Origin: a bacterium
GTDB lineage: Bacteria > Cyanobacteriota > Vampirovibrionia > Obscuribacterales > Obscuribacteraceae
Direction: 5' to 3'
DNA length: 64,000 bases
Assembly (NCBI GenBank): GCA_018062085.1
Contig: JAGOSY010000002.1
Location: forward strand, 186,001-250,000
Within the stretch, counting starts at the first letter, position 1. Each line of letters opens with the position of its first letter. Shown here one piece after another: positions 7,971-15,594 of this stretch. The notes under the pieces are model-generated. The model ran no database searches. It worked only from the letters and a program-made list of their open reading frames with translations, and was not told the origin of the DNA. The position numbers and the translations under genes are program-made.

Positions 7971-9578
7971 CTATCGTTTGCCCTTCCCGGCCAGCTCTTT
8001 TAATGGATTGTCTTGCAGATATTCTTCATAGGTGCCTTGGAAGTCGCGCAATCCGTTTGATGTAAACGACAAAATGCGAGTGGCAACATCTGAAATCAAG
8101 TCGCGGTCATGGGAGACCAAGAAGACTGTACCGGGGAAGGTAGAAAGCCCTTCAGCTAATGCCGATACAGCTTCTAGATCTAAGTGATTGGTGGGTTCGT
8201 CCAAAACTAAGACTGGATTTTTTTGCATCATCATGCGGGCTAAGAGCAGTCTTGCAGCTTCCCCCCCAGAGAGATTTTCAGTTTGTTTTAAACTGTCTTC
8301 ACCGGAGAAGAGCATTTTGCCCAGCAGGCCGCGCACGTGCTGGTGACCTTCATCAACCATGTATTGCATCAACCAGTCAAGAGCGCTGCTGCCAGGTGTT
8401 ATGGCATCGTGATAGTCTTGTGGATAGTAGCTCCAGGTAGCTGCTTCAGTCCATTTTACTGTGCCAGAATCGGGCTCTAGTTCGTTCATCAAGCAACGCA
8501 ACAGGGTGGTTTTACCAACACCGTTTGAGCCGATTATGGCAATTTTTTCGCCGCGCAGTAAGTCGATATTGAAGTCTTTGAACAGCACTTTGTCGTCGAA
8601 AGATTTAGTCAAATTCTTCACTTGAAGAACTTCACGACCCGAGGGTTTCTCTTGTTCAAAACGAATGAATGGTCTTTGAATATTTGAACGTTTCATTTGT
8701 TCTGGTGCTAGTCTCACCATCTCTTTGCGTCTTGATTGTACTTGGCTAGAGCGCTGACCAGCAGCAAATCTTTGTACGAACTCTTGCAATTGGGCGATTT
8801 TTTTAGCTTTGTCTTTGTTGGCTGATTCAATTGATTGACGAGCCTGCATCTTGTGCTCGACCATGTCGTCATAGTTGCCTGGGTAGACAATAATGGTGTC
8901 GTAATCGATATCTGCAATATGGGTGCAAACCGAGTTTAAGAAGTGGCGATCGTGCGAAATTACAACGAGAATGCCTTCGTATTGCCAGAGAAACTCCTCT
9001 AACCAGTGAATTGATTCGAGGTCAAGGTGGTTGGTTGGTTCGTCTAAGAGTACTGCTTGGGGTTCACCAAACAGCGCTTGGGCTAACAGCACGCGGAATT
9101 TATAGTCGGTGGCCAGTGTGCTCATAAGATTTTCATGATCGTCGTCTTCGATGCCGATGCCGCGAAGAATCTCGGCCGCTTCGAATTCAGCTGTATAGCC
9201 ATTTTCATCGGCAATGATTACTTCTAGTTCGCCGAGGCGGTTCATCTGTTCTTCGGTAAGGTTCTCTACTTCGCAGAGGGCGTCTCTCTCTTTGAAGGCT
9301 TGCCAGAGAATATCGTTACCCATCACCACTGTATCTATAATGCGTTCATTGTCATAAGCAAATTGATCTTGCTTGAGCACGCCTACTTTGCGCGGACGGG
9401 TGATAGTGCCAGCGTTAGATGCCTCTAGCTCACCGGTGAGAATTTTCATGAATGTAGATTTGCCAGCGCCGTTAGGACCTGTCAGGCCGTATCTGTTGCC
9501 TGGGCTGAACTTGACTGAGACATTGTCGAACAGTGTGCGAGAACCGTAGCCTTTTGAGACTTCGTTGACGATGATCAT
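7971..9578 (-). CDS. ybiT: ABC-F family ATPase, YbiT type
   Basis: The 535-residue protein has two ABC ATPase domains and no membrane segments. Walker A motifs are GPNGAGKST (about 34-42) and GSNGVGKTT (about 350); Walker B stretches are AVLLDEPTNHLDLE and VLVLDEPTNHLDLE; the linker between them is charged. Phrases such as VSVKFSPGNRYGL, LKQDQFAYD, CTHIADIDYD and PFIRFEQ match E. coli YbiT closely. ABC-F proteins bind the ribosomal E site and rescue or regulate translation. The signature motif is degenerate in the first domain (TDYKFRVLLAQAL) and good in the second (LSGGEAARLLLARM). It has its own 270-bp upstream region. Confidence 0.94.
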   Translation of the reverse strand: MIIVNEVSKGYGSRTLFDNVSVKFSPGNRYGLTGPNGAGKSTFMKILTGELEASNAGTITRPRKVGVLKQDQFAYDNERIIDTVVMGNDILWQAFKERDALCEVENLTEEQMNRLGELEVIIADENGYTAEFEAAEILRGIGIEDDDHENLMSTLATDYKFRVLLAQALFGEPQAVLLDEPTNHLDLESIHWLEEFLWQYEGILVVISHDRHFLNSVCTHIADIDYDTIIVYPGNYDDMVEHKMQARQSIESANKDKAKKIAQLQEFVQRFAAGQRSSQVQSRRKEMVRLAPEQMKRSNIQRPFIRFEQEKPSGREVLQVKNLTKSFDDKVLFKDFNIDLLRGEKIAIIGSNGVGKTTLLRCLMNELEPDSGTVKWTEAATWSYYPQDYHDAITPGSSALDWLMQYMVDEGHQHVRGLLGKMLFSGEDSLKQTENLSGGEAARLLLARMMMQKNPVLVLDEPTNHLDLEAVSALAEGLSTFPGTVFLVSHDRDLISDVATRILSFTSNGLRDFQGTYEEYLQDNPLKELAGKGKR

Positions 9579-9870
9579 TTATGAGCTTTCCCTAAACAAA
9601 AAAAACACGCTGTCACGTGCATTACTGCCGATTATACCTGTTTAGTAGCTGTAAACAGCCGCACATCAAGCGATAGTAAACAGCTTTAAGGCGGTTTTAA
9701 TGGTTGAAGCCTGAAATAAAGAGATTTTCCTCAGCCGCGGGTAGCCAAGTGGCGCTGACGGCCATTAATTGGCTGCTAATCGTTTACAGAGACAATGCAC
9801 ACAATGGAAAAAAATGATTTTCGCTTTATACTTGCAGCCTTAGTGGTTCAGTTAGTTGAGATTTGATTCT

Positions 9871-10953
9871 ATGAGTATTCTGCACTCGCCTCTATTGATG
9901 GTTATGCACGATCCGGTGCTGCATCAATTTATTTCTTATCTGGCAGAGAAAAAGGCAGAACAAGAAACTAATCCGAATAGTCATGTCAAAATAGAACTTT
10001 CGCGTGACTTGATGGCCCAAGTGCGTGAGTCGTTTCGGCAGAATATTCTAGAAGGTGAGCGCAATCTTCACTTGCTCTCACATCTACTTTCTACTTTGTT
10101 ACTAGAGGATGACTTTGAGCTGCATAGCAATGTTATCGGCTTATTGCCTAGCGATGAAGATCGACCCTTCCTTATTCGTGAACGTATCACTCAAGACATG
10201 CTGTTTTCAGTTACAGATATTGATCTGGGCAAGCACATGCTCGACAACTTTCGCTATCGTAAGAATTTCGAATGGGTGCCTCTAGAGTTATCTGCTAACT
10301 TTATTGAGTATCTACCTCGGGGCAGAGCCACTGACGGCGTCAATCGTCTGACTAGCAGGGTCAAGGCTGAAGAAGAGCTATGGAATAAAGTTACGGACGA
10401 AATTTTTGTCATTGATGAACTAGTGAGCCGTGATAAGCAATTACGTCACTTTAGTAAGTATGTCAAAGATATTTTTGGTATAAAAATAGTCTGTGACGAT
10501 GAGGCGACCTGTCTGGCCGTACACGACCGTTTAGAGGCCATGACAGCTATTGGCATTGATTGGGAGCGGCTTGGTGCCCTGCAAGATTTTGGCATATTGA
10601 GCAATGGCTCTATCAAAGGTGACCGATTGGTTGAAATTTTGGAGACCAAGAACTATCTAACTTGCTTACCTGCTGAGATGAAAAAGACCGGTTGGAAAGC
10701 AATAAAGAGTGTGGTGCAATGGCACGAGCGCTTGTTTGAAGTGCAAGTACAGCCGCTAAATAACTATTACCTAGAGCTAGACCACATGTCCGGGCCGTCT
10801 CACAGCTCTTTCAAGTTGCAGCGCGATCAGATGAGAGACGAAGTGGCTGAGCGAATTCCACTATATGGTTTTTATCGTGACCTACTCAAAATGCTTTTCA
10901 TGGGCACCGATGTCTCTTTCGAATGTGCCAATGCCACAGTGGTAATCACATAA
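9871..10953 (+). CDS. Divergent RelA/SpoT-like nucleotidyltransferase-domain protein
   Basis: I choose ATG 9871 (360 residues); a TTG five codons earlier is possible, and neither has a strong SD. Residues 1-150 are helical and unknown. From about 160 the order of motifs follows the alarmone synthetase domain: SRVKAEEELWNK (R-x-K and downstream K, as in R-x-K-x4-S-x3-K), VKDIFGIKIV (D200, the D-x-x-G-x-R-x-I metal Asp), a long insert, NYLTCLP and TGWKAIKSVV (in place of GYxSLHT, with W275 for the guanine-stacking Tyr), then LFEVQVQP (E290, as in E-x-Q-I-R-T). The family would make (p)ppGpp or pyrophosphorylate tRNA. Changed H and Y positions leave activity uncertain. No hydrolase domain is present. 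Confidence 0.65.
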   Translation: MSILHSPLLMVMHDPVLHQFISYLAEKKAEQETNPNSHVKIELSRDLMAQVRESFRQNILEGERNLHLLSHLLSTLLLEDDFELHSNVIGLLPSDEDRPFLIRERITQDMLFSVTDIDLGKHMLDNFRYRKNFEWVPLELSANFIEYLPRGRATDGVNRLTSRVKAEEELWNKVTDEIFVIDELVSRDKQLRHFSKYVKDIFGIKIVCDDEATCLAVHDRLEAMTAIGIDWERLGALQDFGILSNGSIKGDRLVEILETKNYLTCLPAEMKKTGWKAIKSVVQWHERLFEVQVQPLNNYYLELDHMSGPSHSSFKLQRDQMRDEVAERIPLYGFYRDLLKMLFMGTDVSFECANATVVIT

Positions 10954-11084
10954 CCCCTCTTTTTCTTTAGACTCAATCAGCTTAACCTTCAGAGTCTTTT
11001 TCTGATTTCCTTTTTATGGCATTTGGTTCGTTTAGTTCGTATAGATTAGTGGTTCATATCTGTTTTACGGAGGATCTTTTTCCA

Positions 11085-12047
11085 TTGAGTATGTATTTCA
11101 AACATCGGCCAGTTAGTATGACCTTGGCATCTATAGGAATTCTATTTTTTGGAAGTGTTGCTGGCGGATTCAATGCAGTAGACGCTAAATCTAGCTCTTC
11201 TCGCAGCAAAACCAACCAAGCAAGTGCAGCTAATGCCGAAGCAATTAAGGCTGAAGATGAGGCCACGATTAGGGAGCAGGCCAATCAGTATGCGCTTAGT
11301 TACGGCAAAGGCGATGCTAAAGCACTGGCTTCACAGTGGTCAACCGATGGCAGCTTAACTGAAGCTTCTGGTAAGAAATTGCACGGACGAGAGCAAATTG
11401 AGAAGTCTTTTGCCCATCTATTTAGGGCCCATTCGCTTGAGCCATTAGTGATTGAGGTTGAGTCAGTTAAGTTTCCTGCCAACAACATTGCCATAGAAGT
11501 TGGCAGCAGCAAATTGCCTTCGGGTAGCACACGTTATACAGCCATTCATAGTAAAGAGGGTGGCCATTGGCAGATGATTTCAGTATTTGAGCACGACTTA
11601 CCATCTAAATCGTCTGAGATTCCTATTAGTGAGCTATCTTGGATGGTCGGCTCTTGGGGGGCGAAGTCTAATTCTGACCTCCGAGTTCAGTGTGAATATA
11701 CTGCTAACAAGAAGTTCTTGTTAGTCAACTTTTATTCTAGTAAAGCAGACAATAATGGACCTAGTGAAACTGAAATAATTGGTTGGAACCCAGTTCTTAA
11801 TTCAATTTGCTCCTGGCACTATAACAACGATGGTGGCTTGGGTATGGGCCGCTGGAAGAAAGATGGTGATAGTTGGTTAGTGAATGCCCGAGGCTCTGAT
11901 CATGAAGGCTCTCTTGCTCGTGCACAATATATTTTGCACAAAGTTGATGATAACAACTATACATGGAAGTCAACAAAGCGCTTTTCACAAGGCAAGTCAC
12001 TTCCTGATACTCAAGAGATTCTTGTGATGCGCCGCGACTCAAATTAG
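11085..12047 (+). CDS. Exported SnoaL/DUF4440-like protein
   Basis: I place the start at TTG 11085, ten bases after GGAGGA. The frame extends farther upstream without an SD. The 320-residue product begins with a signal peptide (hydrophobic SMTLASIGILFFGSVAGGF) followed by a Ser/Ala-rich stretch. Residues about 60-180 fit the SnoaL-like/DUF4440 cone fold: REQANQYALSYGKGDAKALASQWSTDG, GREQIEKSF and a closing HWQMISVFEHD. The second half (about 185-310) looks like a beta-rich domain with regularly spaced Trp residues (ELSWMVGSW, GWNPVLNSICSW). Domains of this kind are common in exported proteins of unclear role. Confidence 0.7.
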   Translation: MSMYFKHRPVSMTLASIGILFFGSVAGGFNAVDAKSSSSRSKTNQASAANAEAIKAEDEATIREQANQYALSYGKGDAKALASQWSTDGSLTEASGKKLHGREQIEKSFAHLFRAHSLEPLVIEVESVKFPANNIAIEVGSSKLPSGSTRYTAIHSKEGGHWQMISVFEHDLPSKSSEIPISELSWMVGSWGAKSNSDLRVQCEYTANKKFLLVNFYSSKADNNGPSETEIIGWNPVLNSICSWHYNNDGGLGMGRWKKDGDSWLVNARGSDHEGSLARAQYILHKVDDNNYTWKSTKRFSQGKSLPDTQEILVMRRDSN

Positions 12048-12123
12048 AAACAAGACAAGACTTAGAACCGTAAAACTCAGAACCAGAAATATAAACAGTA
12101 TTGATAAGTAGGTGAAAAAGATT

Positions 12124-13263
12124 ATGCGATCTAGACTCTTTAGTCTCACAGCCAAGAGCGGCCGAATCATTTCTACTAGTCTGCTCATAGCTTTGTCACT
12201 GTCTGCTTCTATTTTTCCGCAAGAGGCAAATGCCCGCGGTGGTGGTGGTGGTGGACGAGGCGGCGGCGGATTCGGTGGTGGCCGTGGCTTTGGTGGTGGG
12301 CGCGACTTTGGCGATCGTGGTGGCTATGGTGATCGCGGCCTCGGCGATCGCGGTCTTGGTGATGATTACGTCGGCGATATGTTTGGTGATCGCGGAGATA
12401 CCGTGCTCGATCACACTTCTGAGAGTGCCTTGCGTAGTGGTGCCGATCAAGTTTGGAATGCTGCGCCCCAGCGAGGCTTAGCTACTGATGGTGGCTTTGG
12501 TCGATCTCTGGCCGGTAGCGGTGTGGGCAGGGGGCTATCTGCTAGTGCTATGACCGATCGTGGAGTTGGCGTGCGTAATGCTTTTCGAGATGATGGACTC
12601 TTCCGTCGCGATTGGTGGGGGCGCTATCCTTATGCTTGGGGCGGAGCCTGGGGCGATGATTGGGCTTACGGTTATGGTGATTGGGATGATCTAGCTACAT
12701 TCTGGGATTATCCAGTAAACAATGCACCAGTTGACTATGACTATGGCAACAACATCACCTATCAAGGCGATACTGTCTACTACGGTAGTCAGCCCAGTGC
12801 CACTGCGGCAGACTATTACACACAAGCTCAGATCATTGCTGATTCTGTACCGGTTACTACTTCTGCCCCCCAAGCTGCAAACGCTAAACAAGCAATGCCA
12901 GCGGTATTGGCTGCAGCTGAGGCTAAGGATGTAAAAGACTGGAAGTCGCTGGGAGTATTCTCGCTTACCCAAGGCGACCAAACCGATTCGACAATGTTGT
13001 TTCAGTTAGCTGTCAACAAAAAAGGAGCGATACGAGGCAACTACTACAATGCTCTAACTAAAGAATGTAAGGTTGTTTCTGGTGCTGTCGACAAGAAGAA
13101 TATGCGGGCAGCATTTACTGTAGCTGGCAACAAGTCTGTTATCTACGACACTGGTTTGGCCAATTTGATGCGGCCGCAAAGCCCTATCCTTGTGCATTTC
13201 AGCAAGACAAACACAGAGCAGTGGAATTTTGTTCGCCTTGACCCGGCTAAGAAAACCACATAG
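12124..13263 (+). CDS. Exported glycine/arginine/aspartate-rich protein
   Basis: ATG 12124 is preceded by AGGTG; a GTG four codons earlier overlaps that SD and is less likely. Residues 1-38 are a signal peptide ending in EANA. Residues 39-85 are almost pure G/R/D/F (RGGGGGG and repeated D-R-G-x-G/L units), a flexible secreted low-complexity region. A Trp/Tyr/Gly-rich part follows (WWGRYPYAWGGAWGDDWAYG). The last 110 residues form a folded-looking domain (AKDVKDWKSLGVFSLTQ, AVNKKGAIRGNYYNAL) of unknown role. Probably a cell-surface or matrix protein. Confidence 0.7.
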   Translation: MRSRLFSLTAKSGRIISTSLLIALSLSASIFPQEANARGGGGGGRGGGGFGGGRGFGGGRDFGDRGGYGDRGLGDRGLGDDYVGDMFGDRGDTVLDHTSESALRSGADQVWNAAPQRGLATDGGFGRSLAGSGVGRGLSASAMTDRGVGVRNAFRDDGLFRRDWWGRYPYAWGGAWGDDWAYGYGDWDDLATFWDYPVNNAPVDYDYGNNITYQGDTVYYGSQPSATAADYYTQAQIIADSVPVTTSAPQAANAKQAMPAVLAAAEAKDVKDWKSLGVFSLTQGDQTDSTMLFQLAVNKKGAIRGNYYNALTKECKVVSGAVDKKNMRAAFTVAGNKSVIYDTGLANLMRPQSPILVHFSKTNTEQWNFVRLDPAKKTT

Positions 13264-13285
13264 TTTGCCTTCATAAGTATTGACC

Positions 13286-14203
13286 TTAACCTAAATATTG
13301 ATTGGCTGCAAGACCTTCGCAGTTGCTTAGGTGAATGCTAAAGAGATTGCCAGCATTAAAATTGGCTTGTGGGTCAGTGTCGGCTGACAAGTCTTGCGCT
13401 GTGGTGATGAAAAGGTCTTGCAAGTCATCGCCACCAAAAGCACAAGACGACACATTGATTACTCCAGGCACCACTATTGTTGCCAGTAACTTGCCGTTTT
13501 TAGTGCTAATCTTTTGCACAGACGAGCCGCCCCAAATTGCTACATAGAGGTTGTCTTCGCTATCAATAGTCATGCCATCGAAGTGACCGCCCCATTGGTT
13601 TGTCACGAGCTCGCGCCTGTCTGTGATAGCACCGCTTTCATTGTTGTAGTTAAAAGCATCGACTCGATTAGTGGCGGTGTCGATAAAATACATGGTGTCT
13701 TTTTTGCTATTCCAGGCTATGCCATTAGATATGGTGACATCAGAAAGCTTACGCGTCAGTTTCTTGACCTTATCGAGCATCCATAAATTGGCACTGGGGT
13801 AGTTGCAGCCTAAATCCATTGAGCCGCACCAGAAGCGGCCTGCTGGGTCGCATTTCCCATCGTTCATACGATTACCAACTATGTTTTCTTCTGGCTTGGC
13901 TAAGACCGAAATAGTGTGAACATTGTTCGAGAGATCACCATCGATTTTTAAGTGGACGAATTCTCCAGGCAGGCCCAGAATGAAGCCGCCACCACTAGCT
14001 GTGGCGCGCCTTACTACACAGCCCGGTTTCGCTGGTAGTTTTAGCGATTTATTTGTGGCTGTTTTTGGGTCAAAGCTGTTAAGCAGGCAATTTTCTATGT
14101 CGATCCAATAAAGCAAATTCTTTTCATTGTCCCATATAGCACCTTCAGCAAGTGCTGCAGCGATGGGTAAAATTGGTTCTGCTATTAGTTTCAGGCTCTT
14201 CAC
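13286..14203 (-). CDS. SMP-30/gluconolactonase/LRE-family protein
   Basis: The 305-residue protein starts at GTG with AAGGA six bases upstream. It fits the six-bladed beta-propeller of regucalcin/gluconolactonase. The metal ligands expected in the family are visible as the Glu in AEGAIWD, the Asn in RMNDGKCD, the Asn in ISNGIAWN and the Asp in HFDGMTID. These enzymes open sugar lactones to sugar acids. No signal peptide, so cytosolic. It lies nine bases after the sugar transporter stop and downstream of the amylase genes. A link to gluconate use is plausible, and a gluconokinase is encoded at 42.8-43.3 kb. Confidence 0.9.
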   Translation of the reverse strand: MKSLKLIAEPILPIAAALAEGAIWDNEKNLLYWIDIENCLLNSFDPKTATNKSLKLPAKPGCVVRRATASGGGFILGLPGEFVHLKIDGDLSNNVHTISVLAKPEENIVGNRMNDGKCDPAGRFWCGSMDLGCNYPSANLWMLDKVKKLTRKLSDVTISNGIAWNSKKDTMYFIDTATNRVDAFNYNNESGAITDRRELVTNQWGGHFDGMTIDSEDNLYVAIWGGSSVQKISTKNGKLLATIVVPGVINVSSCAFGGDDLQDLFITTAQDLSADTDPQANFNAGNLFSIHLSNCEGLAANQYLG

Positions 14204-14212
14204 CCATGTTCC

Positions 14213-15562
14213 TTAGTGTCCTGCAAATTCCTGCGCTTGGTCAGCTTGTTCAGAATTTGCGCCTGGATCTTCTACTCTGCTTACTGCTAGCGCTGCAATT
14301 AAAAGTGATGCCCCACCCATCATTACCACGAAAACTGGTTGATTGTTAAACACATATTTTACTAGTGGTTGAAATGCAAGTGAAGCAAGAATTTCAGGAA
14401 TGACAATGAAAAAATTGAATACGCCCATGTAAACACCAGTGCGACCTGGCGGAATGGCCGAGGCTAAAATGGCATAGGGCATTGATAAGATTGAAGCCCA
14501 GGCCACACCAACCCCAATCATTGTCAGCTGCAGCATTTGTGGGTCATGTATGAAATAAACCGAAATTAAACTTAGACCGCCCAGGGTTAAAGCCGTTGCA
14601 TGAACGGTTTTGCGACTTGTGGCTTGGGCCAGTTTGGGAAGAAGAAAGGCCACTAAGAAACAAACAATAGAATAAATGGCAAAGCACCATCCGGCCCATT
14701 CGGTACCGCGATCAAACAGCTCTGAAGAAGCTGACGGCGCCTTGAAAATATAATATGCGGTTGTTAGACCAAAAAACATCCACATACAAAAGAGCCCAAG
14801 CCAGGTGAAGATTTGCACCACTGCTAGTTGCTTCATTGTTGCCGGCATGGCCATAACTGCAGCCGGTACTTCATGCCAGACTTCTTTGAAAAGCCCGGCT
14901 AAGCCTGGGTTTTCTTTCCGTTTGCGCTCTAGGGCGGCAAGATCTTCGGGTGGGTATTCTTTAGTGCTACATACTGTCCACAGTACACAGGCTAAGAACA
15001 TCAGTGCGCCTATTTTAAAAGAATATTCAACTGTTAATGGTACACCATTGGCACCAGTACCACTGACTCCCATCTGATGAAAGAGCAAAGGTAGTGCATT
15101 GGCCATGGTGGCGCCAATGCCAATGAAAAAACTCTGCATGATAAAGCCCAATGTGCTCTGCGAGGCATTGAGTTTATCGGCAATAAAGGCTCGGAATGGC
15201 TCCATACTGATGTTGATACTGGCATCGAGAATCCAGAGTAATGAGGCGGCAAACAGTAGTGAGGGCGAAGTTGGCATAAAGAGTAAGGCGCAAGAAGCGA
15301 AAATGGCACCTACTAAAAAATATGGTCGGCGCCTCCCCAGTTTGTTCCAAGTGCGATCGCTCATGGCCCCAATTAAGGGCTGTACCAGCAGGCCAGTTAT
15401 TGGTCCAGCCAGCCATAGTATCGGAATTGAATCTGGTGAGGCCCCTAGCTTGCTGTAGATGGCACTCATGTTTGCTAGCTGCAATCCCCAGCCAAATTGA
15501 ATGCCGAGAAAGCCGAAGTTCATATTACCGATTTCAAGCAAGCTCAAATTTGGTTTTTGCAC
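14213..15562 (-). CDS. MFS sugar transporter, SLC45/GPH-like (predicted maltose or sucrose uptake)
   Basis: The GTG start has AAGG seven bases upstream. The 449-residue protein has about 12 membrane helices. The [21 protein letters not shown] opening, the D-R-T-W-x-K-L-G-R-R-R-P-Y loop after TM2 and the [10 protein letters not shown] segment are characteristic of the disaccharide:H+ symporter branch shared by SLC45 and plant sucrose carriers. It sits between a beta-amylase gene (which would produce maltose) and an SMP-30 gene, all on one strand with gaps of 32 and 9 bases. Maltose import or export is the natural reading, but substrate is inferred. Confidence 0.85.
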   Translation of the reverse strand: MQKPNLSLLEIGNMNFGFLGIQFGWGLQLANMSAIYSKLGASPDSIPILWLAGPITGLLVQPLIGAMSDRTWNKLGRRRPYFLVGAIFASCALLFMPTSPSLLFAASLLWILDASINISMEPFRAFIADKLNASQSTLGFIMQSFFIGIGATMANALPLLFHQMGVSGTGANGVPLTVEYSFKIGALMFLACVLWTVCSTKEYPPEDLAALERKRKENPGLAGLFKEVWHEVPAAVMAMPATMKQLAVVQIFTWLGLFCMWMFFGLTTAYYIFKAPSASSELFDRGTEWAGWCFAIYSIVCFLVAFLLPKLAQATSRKTVHATALTLGGLSLISVYFIHDPQMLQLTMIGVGVAWASILSMPYAILASAIPPGRTGVYMGVFNFFIVIPEILASLAFQPLVKYVFNNQPVFVVMMGGASLLIAALAVSRVEDPGANSEQADQAQEFAGH

Positions 15563-15594
15563 TTATTGACCTTACTTATATACCGTTCAAGGGT

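Noticed and set aside
9737-9815. tRNA-Ser(GCU)-like stretch with GTAGCCAAGTGG and an anticodon-loop-like CTGCTAA followed by GTTTACAG
   Set aside because: The anticodon stem pairs poorly and no T-arm (GGTTCGA-type) or acceptor match follows at the right distance. At best a relic; not called as a gene.
12240-12370. GGT/GGC-rich tract as a possible DNA repeat element or CRISPR-like array
   Set aside because: It is in-frame coding for a secreted Gly/Arg/Asp-rich stretch; there are no regular spacers.
13355-13395. A CTGACCC-N4-GCCAA-like match on the minus strand inside the SMP-30 gene
   Set aside because: The second half-site is shifted by two bases, there is no TAAT or -10 and it is inside a coding region. 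It shows that partial matches occur by chance.
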